Assembly (NCBI GenBank): GCA_963976695.1
Contig: CAXBMB010000011.1
Span: 1-64,000, forward strand
Length of the DNA: 64,000 bases
Reading direction: 5' to 3'
From: CAXBMB01 sp963976695
GTDB lineage: Bacteria; Pseudomonadota; Alphaproteobacteria; Kiloniellales; DSM-21159
Notes under the pieces: generated by a model
Told to the model about the DNA's origin: nothing
Seen by the model: the letters and a program-made list of their open reading frames with translations, nothing else
Databases searched by the model: none
Program-made: the position numbers and the translations under genes
Shown here: positions 7,840 to 15,499 of the stretch, piece after piece
Layout of the letters: each line of letters begins with the position of its first letter
How positions within the stretch are numbered: position 1 is the first letter of the stretch

Positions 7840-8967
7840 ATGCGCACATCCGATCATATCAAACGATTTTCTGTCCTGCTGTTGCTGTTGAGCCTTGCGC
7901 TTTTCAACACCTCGGCGACCGCCCAGTCGCGCATCAAGGACGTTGCTGATTTTGAAGGTATCCGCGACAACCTGCTGGTCGGCTACGGCTTGGTGGTTGG
8001 TTTGAATGGCACGGGCGACGACCTGGGCGCGGCGGTTTTCACCCGCGAAAGCCTGATCGGCATGCTGCAGCGTCTGGGGATCAATGCCCGCAGCGCCGAC
8101 CTGGACACCGACAATGTGGCGGCGGTCATGGTCACGGCTTCCCTGCCCCCCTTCGCCCGGCAAGGCACGCGTATGGATGTGCACGTGTCGGCCTTGGGCG
8201 ACGCCTCTAGCCTGCTTGGCGGCACCTTGCTGGTTACCCCCCTGGTTGCCGCCGACGGCGAAATTTACGCCGTGGCGCAGGGGCCCTTGGCGGTGGGCGG
8301 CTTTTCCGCCCAGGGCGAGGGCCAAACCGTAACCCGGGGTGTGCCGACCACGGCGCGCATCGCCAACGGCGCAATCATCGAACGAGAAATCAGCTTCGAA
8401 CTCAACACCCTGACCAGTGTTCAAGTTGCCCTGCGCAACCCGGATTTGACCACGGCCCGCCGAATTTCGCAGGCCATCAACGCCTTTCTCGGGCAACCGG
8501 TGTCGCAGCCGATCGACCCCGGGACCGTGGTGATCGACGTCCCGCAAGACTATCAGGGCTCCACCGTCAGCCTGTTGACCGACATCGAGCAGTTGCCGGT
8601 GCGAACCGATCAAGTCGCCCGCGTGGTGATCGACGAACGGTCGGGCGTCATCGTGATCGGCGACAATGTGCGCATCTCCCAAGTGGCCATCGCCCAGGGA
8701 AATTTGACCATCCGGATCTCCGAATCGCCGCAGGTTAGCCAACCCAACGCCTTCGCTCGCCAGGGCAACACCGAAACCGTGGCCCGCACCGACATCCAGA
8801 TCGAGGATGACAGCGACAAGCGCCTCACCGTGCTTAAGGAAGGCGTCAGCCTGCAGCAGTTGGTGGACGGTATGAACGCCTTGGGGGTCGGTCCCCGCGA
8901 TATGATTTCGATCCTACAGGCGATCAAGGCGTCGGGCGCCCTGCAAGCAGAAATCGAGGTGATGTAA
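7840..8967 (+). CDS. flgI: Flagellar P-ring protein FlgI
   Basis: FlgI forms the periplasmic P ring around the rod. The 375-residue product has a signal peptide (VLLLLLSLALFNTSATAQS) followed by the family start RIKDVADFEGIRDNLLVGYG and the motif GLNGTGDDL. The C-terminal region (LKEGVSLQQLVDGMNALGV, then DMISILQAIKASGALQAEI) is fully conserved. I chose the ATG at 7840 because AGGAAGA at 7824-7830 precedes it at a good distance; an in-frame TTG at 7795 lies too close to the promoter. The stop codon overlaps the flgJ start (TAATG), indicating translational coupling. Confidence 0.96.
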   Translation: MRTSDHIKRFSVLLLLLSLALFNTSATAQSRIKDVADFEGIRDNLLVGYGLVVGLNGTGDDLGAAVFTRESLIGMLQRLGINARSADLDTDNVAAVMVTASLPPFARQGTRMDVHVSALGDASSLLGGTLLVTPLVAADGEIYAVAQGPLAVGGFSAQGEGQTVTRGVPTTARIANGAIIEREISFELNTLTSVQVALRNPDLTTARRISQAINAFLGQPVSQPIDPGTVVIDVPQDYQGSTVSLLTDIEQLPVRTDQVARVVIDERSGVIVIGDNVRISQVAIAQGNLTIRISESPQVSQPNAFARQGNTETVARTDIQIEDDSDKRLTVLKEGVSLQQLVDGMNALGVGPRDMISILQAIKASGALQAEIEVM

Positions 8968-9302
8968 TGGATCCGACCGCAAACCAGGCGCTCTTTACCT
9001 CGCAGGGCAGCAGCGCCGCCGACTTCACCGCGATCGCAACCGCCCGCGCCCGCTCCGGCACGATGACGGAAGAGCAAGCGCAACAGATCGGTCGGGACTT
9101 CGAAGCCATGTTCGTCGCCCAGATGATGGCGCCGATGTTTGAAGGCCTGGACACCGATGGCCCCTTCGGCGGCGGCATGGCGGAAAAGACCTTCCGCTCG
9201 CTGCTGCTCGACGAGTACGGCAAGGAAATCGCCAAATCCAACAGCCTGGGCATTGCTGATTCAGTAGCCCGTGAACTCTTGCAGCTTCAGGAGGTACAGT
9301 GA
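8967..9302 (+). CDS. flgJ: Rod-binding protein FlgJ, short form without muramidase domain
   Basis: The 111-residue protein consists only of the rod-binding domain (RDFEAMFVAQMMAPMFEGLD, then GGMAEKTFRSLLLDEYGKEI and ALGIADSVARELL-like ending). It caps and guides rod growth in the periplasm. The C-terminal peptidoglycan hydrolase domain of enterobacterial FlgJ is absent, which is normal for alphaproteobacteria; a separate hydrolase must open the murein. It overlaps flgI by one base at its start and the next gene by one base at its end. Confidence 0.9.
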   Translation: MDPTANQALFTSQGSSAADFTAIATARARSGTMTEEQAQQIGRDFEAMFVAQMMAPMFEGLDTDGPFGGGMAEKTFRSLLLDEYGKEIAKSNSLGIADSVARELLQLQEVQ

Positions 9303-9793
9303 TGCACCCGGAACTGACCACCCCCCAAGTGCAAACCGTTGAAAAGCCGGCGCCGTCGCGCAGCAGAATTCCCGAGCTCCTGCAAATCACCAGTCGGTTG
9401 ATCAAGGTTCTGGAGGACGAAATCGGCCTGCTTCGCTCGATGAAGCCCACCGATGTGCAGGACCTTCAGCAGGAGAAAATCGTCCTGGCCGCCGCCTATC
9501 AGGCCGCGATGGAGGACCTGCACAACAATCCGACGTGGCTGACCCAGTTGCCGCCGGAACAGCGCCGCGAGCTGCGCCAAATTTCCGAGCAGTTCCAAAA
9601 GGTCCTTAACGAAAACGCCCGGGCGCTGCGCGCCGCGCGGGACGTCACCGAAGGGCTGCTTCAGCACATCATGCAAGAAGTCAAGAGCAACAACAGCAAC
9701 CCCACCGCCTACTCGGCCCAGGGGAAAATGATGACCGGTTCCTACGCCGGCGCCAGCGTACCCAAGCCCGTTACCCTCGATCGAAGCCTCTAG
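9302..9793 (+). CDS. flgN: FlgN-like flagellar export chaperone
   Basis: The 163-residue, largely helical protein (IPELLQITSRLIKVLEDEIG, then LQQEKIVLAAAYQAAMEDL and LNENARALRAARDVTEGLLQ) has the layout of FlgN, the chaperone that holds hook-filament junction proteins FlgK and FlgL for export. Its position directly before flgK and flgL supports this. AGGAGGT at 9289-9295 favours the ATG at 9302 over a GTG three bases earlier. The start overlaps the flgJ stop (TGATG). Sequence similarity within this family is low, so the call leans on context. Confidence 0.78.
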   Translation: MHPELTTPQVQTVEKPAPSRSRIPELLQITSRLIKVLEDEIGLLRSMKPTDVQDLQQEKIVLAAAYQAAMEDLHNNPTWLTQLPPEQRRELRQISEQFQKVLNENARALRAARDVTEGLLQHIMQEVKSNNSNPTAYSAQGKMMTGSYAGASVPKPVTLDRSL

Positions 9794-9926
9794 CTTCCGG
9801 CCGCTCAACCCAGCAGACACGGGCGCCCCACAGCGCTTGATCCACACGACACTCACTACACAGGATACTCGGCGCCACGCTATTTCAAGCCGAACCGCCG
9901 AAGAACACGACAAAGGATAGAACACC

Positions 9927-11723
9927 ATGTCGGTCGGACTGACACTCAACACGGCGATATCAGGCCTGCAAGCCAACCAGGCCGCGTTGACGGTGATTTC
10001 CAACAACATCTCCAACGTCAACACCCAAGGCTACACCGCCAAGTCGGTGAATATGTCGTCGCGGGTGCTGGATGGCGCCGGGCGCGGGGTGGAAATCGCC
10101 AATGTCGATCGCTTCGTCGATGCGCGCCTGCAAGCCGAACTGCGCGCGACCACCGCCAGCATGGCGATGAACGAAACCACGTCGAAATACTTCGCGCGAA
10201 CGCAAGATCTGTTTGGTTCGCCCGATTCCAACAGCTCGATCAGCAACAATCTCGCCGATCTGGCCGCCGCCATCAGCGCCCTTTCGGCAACGCCGGAAAG
10301 CCCCAGCCTGCAAACCTCCGCAATCAACGATCTGCAGCAGGTTACCAGCCAGATCACCAGCATGAGCGACACCATCCAGAACCTGCGCCTCGATGCGGAC
10401 CGGGAAATTTCCGCCAACATCGACGACATGAACGTCAACTTGAAAGCCATTGCCAAGCTCAACCTGGAAATCTCCACCGCGATGGCTCAGGGGATCAACA
10501 CCGCCGACCTCGCCGACAAGCGCGACACCGAGATCGCCACCCTCGCCGAGAACATGGACTTCAGCTACTACACCCGCAGCACCGGCGAAGTGGTGATCTT
10601 CACCAAGGACGGCCTGCAGCTGGCCGACACCAGCGCGACTCCGCTCAGTCACAACTCGGTAACCGCCATGGGGGCCAGCAGTTCCTACGCCGGCGGTCAA
10701 ATCGACGGCATCGACCTGCGCGGCCGCGACATCACCAACCAATTCGGCGACGGCGCCATCGCGGCGCTTGTCGAGATGCGCGACAGCACCCTGCCGGACC
10801 TGCAGGCGGAACTCGATCGACTCACCGAAATGCTGCGCAATGAAGTGAACGAGCTTCACAATCAAGGCACCTCCTTCCCCGCCCCCAACAGCCTCACCGG
10901 CACCCGCAGCTTCGCCGACACCTCGGTGGATACGGTGACCCTGACCAGCGACACGCGCATCGGCGTGCTCGATAGTGGCGGCGACTTTGTCGACTACTAC
11001 GATCTGCCGGCGGGAAGCTACACCGTCGACGCCATCGCCGCCGCCATCAACACCAACCTCGGCGCCAACGCGACGGCCTCGACCGCCAACGGCAACCTGC
11101 AGATCGGCGCCAACAACGCGGTGAACAGCCTGGGCATCGTTGACCTGGGCGATCAACAGGTCACCTTTGGCGCCGACACCTACAACGGCCTTTCCTATTT
11201 CTTTGGCCTGAACGACTTGCTGATTACCGGCGGCAACTCCCCCGGCGACGCCATCGGCGGAATTGCCGGCGGGCTGAAAATTCGCAGCGACATCGTGACC
11301 ACGGAATCCTATCTGGCGCGCGGCACGCTCAACAAGGACAGCGGCGCAAACGCCCCCGCGCTTGGCCAGTCTGGAATCGGCATGGGCGACAACTCCATCA
11401 TGGTGAGCCTGTCGGAGCTGTTTGAGAAACCCCTGGTGTTCGGCGCGTCGGGCGACCTGCCCAATCTGAAGACCACCCTTTCCGGCTATGCCGGCGAGAT
11501 AATCGGCAACAATTCCGTCGCCGCCAACCGCGCCAGCAAGGACACCGAATTTCAGCAGGCGCTCTTCGAAGAGATCAGCTATCGCTACAGTTCCTCAAGC
11601 GCCGTGAACCTGGACCTCGAACTGTCCAACATGATCGTCTTCCAGAATGCTTATCAGGCCTCGGCGCAGGTGGTGAACGCCGCCCAAGAAATGCTTGATA
11701 CCCTGCTCAATATCCTCCGCTAA
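9927..11723 (+). CDS. flgK: Hook-filament junction protein FlgK (HAP1)
   Basis: FlgK joins the hook to the filament. The 598-residue protein has the axial N-terminus (LTVISNNISNVNTQGYTAKS) and the C-terminal region (SNMIVFQNAYQASAQVVNAA) that polymerise together. The segment GINTADLADKRDTEIATLAE is a FlgK signature. The variable middle domain (about 330-480) is rich in D, T, N and G. It is 133 bases after flgN with a plausible AAAGGA Shine-Dalgarno, and flgL follows after 13 bases. Confidence 0.95.
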   Translation: MSVGLTLNTAISGLQANQAALTVISNNISNVNTQGYTAKSVNMSSRVLDGAGRGVEIANVDRFVDARLQAELRATTASMAMNETTSKYFARTQDLFGSPDSNSSISNNLADLAAAISALSATPESPSLQTSAINDLQQVTSQITSMSDTIQNLRLDADREISANIDDMNVNLKAIAKLNLEISTAMAQGINTADLADKRDTEIATLAENMDFSYYTRSTGEVVIFTKDGLQLADTSATPLSHNSVTAMGASSSYAGGQIDGIDLRGRDITNQFGDGAIAALVEMRDSTLPDLQAELDRLTEMLRNEVNELHNQGTSFPAPNSLTGTRSFADTSVDTVTLTSDTRIGVLDSGGDFVDYYDLPAGSYTVDAIAAAINTNLGANATASTANGNLQIGANNAVNSLGIVDLGDQQVTFGADTYNGLSYFFGLNDLLITGGNSPGDAIGGIAGGLKIRSDIVTTESYLARGTLNKDSGANAPALGQSGIGMGDNSIMVSLSELFEKPLVFGASGDLPNLKTTLSGYAGEIIGNNSVAANRASKDTEFQQALFEEISYRYSSSSAVNLDLELSNMIVFQNAYQASAQVVNAAQEMLDTLLNILR

Positions 11724-11736
11724 AGGAGAAGCTTAG

Positions 11737-12666
11737 ATGTTTCGCGTATCATCAGCAGCCGTCAGTGATTTTTCCGCCTATCGCAACATGGTGACCCAAA
11801 GTCGCGTTCAGGATCTGCAAATCCAAATTTCCAGCGGCAAAACCAGCCAGAGCTATGCCGGGATCGCCCAGGACGCGCGAAACCTTCTTTCCCTTGAGGA
11901 CGCGACAACCAAGTTTTCCGCCTATCAAAAGAACATCACCACCACGCAAACCCGGCTGAATCAGATGGAAACGTCGGTCTCCCAGATGGAGGAGATGGCC
12001 GGCGACATCCAACAGCTGCTGTTGAACGGCCTGAACTCCGGCAATGCGGATGATTTGGCGCTCGACACCCGGGCCAGCAATTTCATGGAGCAGTTCGCCT
12101 CCTTGCTGAACGTTCAAAGCGATGGCCGCTTTCTGTTTTCCGGCGGCCTGACCGACACCCGACCGGTCGACCTCAGCAGCTACAACCCGGATAACATCGG
12201 CTACGATCCCCTCGACCCCACGGTGGGAAACGCCGGCTATTACGCCGGCGACAGCCTGGTTCAATCGGCCCGGATCGATACCGCCATGACCCTGGACTAT
12301 GGCATTACCGCTGACATTCCGGCGTTCGAAAAGCTGCTGCGCGGCCTGGATATGATCAAGGACGCCGGCGCACCCGGCTCGGTCGACACGGTCGAATTGA
12401 ACAACGCCTTGGCGCTTGTGCAGGAAGCCGTGGACGAATTACCCAATGTGCGTTCGGAAATTGGCGCGTCTCTTGCAACGCTTGAACAGACCGATGAGCG
12501 TCTGAGCAACACTCAGATCTTCCTGGACGAAAACATGGGGGAGGTCGAAAACGTCGACATCGCCGAAGCCATGACCCGCCTTTCGTCCCAGAAGACCCAA
12601 CTGGAGGCTGGCTATCTCATCACCACCCAGATGCAGCAGATCGGACTGTGGAATTATTTGAGATAG
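11737..12666 (+). CDS. flgL: Hook-filament junction protein FlgL (HAP3)
   Basis: The 309-residue protein has a flagellin-like N-terminal helix region (RVQDLQIQISSGKTSQSYAG) and C-terminus (VDIAEAMTRLSSQKTQLEAG) characteristic of FlgL, the second junction protein. A strong AAAGGAGA Shine-Dalgarno stands before the ATG. It is cotranscribed with flgK and followed by fliW 65 bases downstream. Confidence 0.93.
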   Translation: MFRVSSAAVSDFSAYRNMVTQSRVQDLQIQISSGKTSQSYAGIAQDARNLLSLEDATTKFSAYQKNITTTQTRLNQMETSVSQMEEMAGDIQQLLLNGLNSGNADDLALDTRASNFMEQFASLLNVQSDGRFLFSGGLTDTRPVDLSSYNPDNIGYDPLDPTVGNAGYYAGDSLVQSARIDTAMTLDYGITADIPAFEKLLRGLDMIKDAGAPGSVDTVELNNALALVQEAVDELPNVRSEIGASLATLEQTDERLSNTQIFLDENMGEVENVDIAEAMTRLSSQKTQLEAGYLITTQMQQIGLWNYLR

Positions 12667-12731
12667 GCCAAGTTTCTTTCATCGACCATTAACCCCGCCG
12701 CGGCACACTGGCCGGACTAGGGAGAGTACAA

Positions 12732-13232
12732 ATGCACAGCACGCAGGCCACCGCCGAAACACAACCACAGTTTGGCATCCCCCCCGCCAGCACCATGGTG
12801 GAAACCCGCTTTGGCGTTTACGAGTTCACCGCCGCCAACTCTCTCTATTTGCCCCAGGGTCTGCTGGGTTTTTCCCGCAGCAAACACTTTGGCTTGGCCA
12901 ACCTGCCCCAGCCGCAACTGGCCACTTTCAAGTTGATGCAATCCTTGGAGGACCCTCAGCTCTCCTTTATTGTCACGCCGTTGATGGAAGAGTCCGGCCT
13001 GGTCGCGCAGGCCGACTTGGATGAGTTGCTCGTGATCCAGGGAATCGACAGCGCGGACGCAGCCTTTTTGCTGCTGGTCACCCTGCGGCAATCGCCCTCC
13101 GGCTTCGATATGACCGTCAATCTACGGGCCCCGGTGATCGTCGATTTGATCAACCGCACGGGCCGTCAGGTTGTGCTGCACAATTCCGACTATGACCTGC
13201 GTCACGCCTTGCCGCTGCACGATAACGATTGA
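12732..13232 (+). CDS. fliW: Flagellar assembly factor FliW
   Basis: FliW binds flagellin and the translational regulator CsrA, so that free flagellin releases CsrA repression of flagellin mRNA. The 166-residue protein has the family pattern (VETRFGVYEFTAANSLYLPQ, then GLLGFSRSKHFGL) and a C-terminal TVNLRAPVIVDLINRTGRQV block. It sits between flgL and the first flagellin gene. No csrA is visible in the window, nor flbT or flaF, which many alphaproteobacteria use for flagellin control. An N-terminal extension of about 20 residues precedes the conserved core. Confidence 0.88.
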   Translation: MHSTQATAETQPQFGIPPASTMVETRFGVYEFTAANSLYLPQGLLGFSRSKHFGLANLPQPQLATFKLMQSLEDPQLSFIVTPLMEESGLVAQADLDELLVIQGIDSADAAFLLLVTLRQSPSGFDMTVNLRAPVIVDLINRTGRQVVLHNSDYDLRHALPLHDND

Positions 13233-13323
13233 CCGGAACGCCTGACCGGGCCGGCCGCCCCGGGCGGCTTGCCGGGCAGGCGACAGCTAGCGGCGTTTCA
13301 CGGCCCTGATACGACAGCCTGGA

Positions 13324-13351
13324 AGAAAAGATCGGCGCGCCGATCTTTTCT
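13324..13351. terminator. Perfect 28-base palindrome after fliW, probable terminator
   Basis: The two 14-base halves (13324-13337 and 13338-13351) are exact reverse complements, with AAAA on the outside left and TTTT on the outside right. A hairpin from either strand ends in a short U run, so it can work as a bidirectional terminator. Confidence 0.65.
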
Positions 13352-13380
13352 GGTTTTGGGCCCGGTCGGGCGGTCCTTCT

Positions 13381-13425
13381 TGACCTGACTTGACTTGACT
13401 TGACTTGACTTGACTTGACTTGACC
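13381..13425. repeat. TGACT pentanucleotide tandem repeat
   Basis: Nine 5-base units stand head to tail: seven perfect TGACT copies (13386-13420) flanked by TGACC on each side. It is noncoding and lies about 235 bases upstream of the flagellin sigma-54 promoter. Such short tandem repeats can change copy number by slippage. Confidence 0.95.
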
Positions 13426-13451
13426 CGACGCCACGGCCCGAGGGTCGGCTA

Positions 13452-13654
13452 GGCAAAAACTTCCCCTTGGCGCGACGATAGCGGAAGATCCTCCCCGGCA
13501 AAATTTGCCCAACTAGGCAATATCTTCCGCTTTTTCTCACGGCCCGCCGGGAAAAAATTGCCGCACCTTTCCATAACCTAGCGCATTTGATCGACGAAGT
13601 TGGTATTTTCCAAATTTATTCAACGCGTTAACCAATGACCTGGAAAAAATTGCC
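13452..13654. promoter_or_regulatory. Cluster of five FlbD-like (ftr) elements before the first flagellin gene
   Basis: Exact matches to GGCAA-N4-TKCC lie at 13452-13464, 13497-13509 and 13516-13528 on the plus strand, and at 13550-13562 and 13642-13654 on the minus strand. The last two are the same 13-mer (GGAAAAAATTGCC as read here). The copy at 13642 ends only 5 bases before the -24 element. Binding by FlbD is inferred from Caulobacter ftr elements. Confidence 0.6.
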
Positions 13655-13659
13655 GGTCC

Positions 13660-13675
13660 TGGCACGTACATTGCG
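13660..13675 (+). promoter_or_regulatory. Sigma-54 promoter of the first flagellin gene
   Basis: TGGCACGTACATTGCG is a perfect -24/-12 element (TGGCAC-N5-TTGC). Transcription should start near 13687, giving a leader of about 70 bases. Confidence 0.92.
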
Positions 13676-13755
13676 TAGCATTTAGCGCTGCCAGGTAGGC
13701 GGTGTCTCGGCAGGAAGCCGGGGCTTTCCATCCCATCCAAGTAGGAGACTTTAAA

Positions 13756-14919
13756 ATGGCCCTTAATATCGTATCTAATGCTGCAGCCGCGACGGCACGC
13801 CGTAACTTGGCTGCTTCTGATGCCGCTGCTTCGAACTCCGTGGCGAAGCTGTCATCCGGTACCCGGGTGCTGACGGCCAAGGACGACGCCGCTGCCATGG
13901 CTATTGGCTCTCGTCTTGAGTCTGAGGTTAGCTCGCTCAAGCAGGCGCAGGTCAACGCCGGGCAGGCCACTTCAATGCTGCAAATCGCAGATGGCGCGAT
14001 GTCACGTACCCAGGACATCCTGGTGCGGATGAAGACGCTGGCCGTGCAGTCTTCTTCCGGTCAGTTGTCCGATACCGAGCGTGGCATGCTGGACAAGGAG
14101 TTCCAGGAGCTGCTCAGCGAAGTTGACCGTATCGCAACGGATACCGAGTTCAACGGCACCGCGCTGTTGAAAGGCGGTGGCCTGTCAACCGGCACACTTG
14201 GCACCACGATCGATGCCAGCGTTGGCTTGACCAACTACAACTTCGCCGGCAACACCCTGATCAAAGCTGGCGACGATGTTGACATTGGCTACGATGCAAC
14301 CAATGACCGCATGACCGCCACTGTCAATCGCGGTGGCGTTGCAATTGCCAGCCAGACCCTCACCGGCGTTGACGGTGCGAACACGGCGACGCAAACCATC
14401 AACTTCGACGCCATCGGCCTGTCCCTGGACATGGAAGTCGCGTTCGATCAGACCGTTGCCATTGACTCCACGCTGGCGACATCTGACTTCACCGTCGCTG
14501 GCGGCGGCAGCTCCCTGGGTCTGACCTATCGGGTCGGCACCGGAACCATCGCCCAGGATGAGATCGCGGTAACGATCAACTCCGCCAAGGCGGCCGATCT
14601 TTCGGCCAGCTTGGACACCTCCGACATCACCACTTCCGCCAATGCGGAAACGGCGATGACCCGGATCGACACCGCCATTGATAAGTTGGCGGAAAACCGC
14701 GCCTCTGTCGGCGCCTCCCAGAACCGTCTTGAATTTGCCGCGGCAAACATCTCGACGGCCATGGAAAACTCCGAATCGGCCCGGTCGGCCCTGATGGACT
14801 TGGATGTCGCAGCGGAGATGAGTTCCTTCACCTCCAAGCAGATCCTGATCCAGGCAGGCGTGTCCATGCTGTCGCAGGCAAACCAGCTGCCTCAGAACCT
14901 GACCCGACTGTTCGGTTAA
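13756..14919 (+). CDS. Flagellin, paralogue 1
   Basis: This filament subunit has 387 residues. The conserved N-terminal D0/D1 region is visible (SVAKLSSGTRVLTAKDDAAA, then ADGAMSRTQDILVRMKTLAV) as is the C-terminal D1/D0 region (GASQNRLEFAAANISTAMEN, then DLDVAAEMSSFTSKQILIQA). A longer open frame begins at 13702, but the ATG at 13756 follows AGGAGA and matches the start of the second flagellin. The early codons contain more T-ending triplets than neighbouring genes, suggesting selection for high expression. It is closely similar to the flagellin at 19037, including the middle domain (GLSTGTLGTTIDASVGLTNY in both). A GC-rich hairpin follows the stop. Confidence 0.97.
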   Translation: MALNIVSNAAAATARRNLAASDAAASNSVAKLSSGTRVLTAKDDAAAMAIGSRLESEVSSLKQAQVNAGQATSMLQIADGAMSRTQDILVRMKTLAVQSSSGQLSDTERGMLDKEFQELLSEVDRIATDTEFNGTALLKGGGLSTGTLGTTIDASVGLTNYNFAGNTLIKAGDDVDIGYDATNDRMTATVNRGGVAIASQTLTGVDGANTATQTINFDAIGLSLDMEVAFDQTVAIDSTLATSDFTVAGGGSSLGLTYRVGTGTIAQDEIAVTINSAKAADLSASLDTSDITTSANAETAMTRIDTAIDKLAENRASVGASQNRLEFAAANISTAMENSESARSALMDLDVAAEMSSFTSKQILIQAGVSMLSQANQLPQNLTRLFG

Positions 14920-14932
14920 GGTTTTTCAAGAA

Positions 14933-14959
14933 AGCGGAGAGGGGTCCCCCCTCTCCGCT
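14933..14959 (+). terminator. Hairpin terminator after flagellin 1
   Basis: A 12-bp perfect stem (AGCGGAGAGGGG at 14933-14944, its complement at 14948-14959) with a 3-base loop lies 14 bases after the stop. The following bases are pyrimidine-rich (CTCCTTCC) rather than a clean T run. Confidence 0.65.
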
Positions 14960-15014
14960 CTCCTTCCGCTGCGTCTCCATAAAAAATAACAGGGAAAACT
15001 GTCTCTTCGGAAGA

Positions 15015-15030
15015 TGGCACGATTACTGCA
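15015..15030 (+). promoter_or_regulatory. Sigma-54 promoter of the flaG-fliD-fliS operon
   Basis: TGGCACGATTACTGCA matches the -24/-12 pattern with one change in the -12 block. It lies 112 bases before flaG. No GGCAA-N4-TKCC motif was seen between 14920 and this site, unlike the other sigma-54 promoters here. Confidence 0.85.
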
Positions 15031-15141
15031 TGTAATTGAGCACCGAAGACTTGATGTGTCACAAGGGGAAAACCCCGGCGCTCAGGGATAGGGGCAGAAG
15101 AGGAGGCGCAGGCCCAAAAACAGCCATGCGCGAGACGGAAA

Positions 15142-15495
15142 ATGGAACCAGTCCATTCAAGGTCTCAGACTTTCGATCAAGCCAGCTACACCCGCTCTCA
15201 AGCGGAAAGTCGGCCCAAAAAAGCCGCTCAACTCCTCCAGCAGGAGGCGCCACGGGCGACAGAAAGCCTGAACCAGACCGAAAAAGCAGAGGCCCAACCG
15301 CCTCCAGCCCTTCCACCCATTTCCCCAACCAAAGTCTCCTTGGACTACGATAAGGAAACCAACCAGGTTGTTGCGGTTTTCGTCGACAAGGAGAGTGGTG
15401 AAGCAACGCATCAGATACCGGCCGAAGAACTGTTGAGTTCCGCAGCCGCGCTTCGACAATACCTAGAAGACCTCAAAGTCGACTTGAAAGTATAG
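15142..15495 (+). CDS. flaG: FlaG-family flagellar protein
   Basis: The 117-residue protein has a disordered, Q- and P-rich N-terminal half and a conserved C-terminal FlaG domain (VSLDYDKETNQVVAVFVDKE, then HQIPAEELL). FlaG proteins occur with polar flagella next to fliD and affect filament length or structure; the exact action is unsettled. Four bases separate it from fliD. The ribosome binding site is weak. Confidence 0.85.
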   Translation: MEPVHSRSQTFDQASYTRSQAESRPKKAAQLLQQEAPRATESLNQTEKAEAQPPPALPPISPTKVSLDYDKETNQVVAVFVDKESGEATHQIPAEELLSSAAALRQYLEDLKVDLKV

Positions 15496-15499
15496 CGCG

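Larger units (their letters stand above)
13233..13755. other. Intergenic control region before the first flagellin gene
   Basis: This 523-base gap contains a 28-base perfect palindrome (13324-13351), a TGACT tandem repeat (13381-13425), five copies of the FlbD-like motif (13452-13654) and a sigma-54 promoter (13660-13675). A short leader of about 70 bases follows, with a small hairpin around 13711-13730 and the flagellin ribosome binding site (AGGAGA). No gene was seen. Confidence 0.7.

Noticed and set aside
13381..13425. Possible CRISPR-like array
   Set aside because: Five-base units without spacers are a simple tandem repeat, not a CRISPR.
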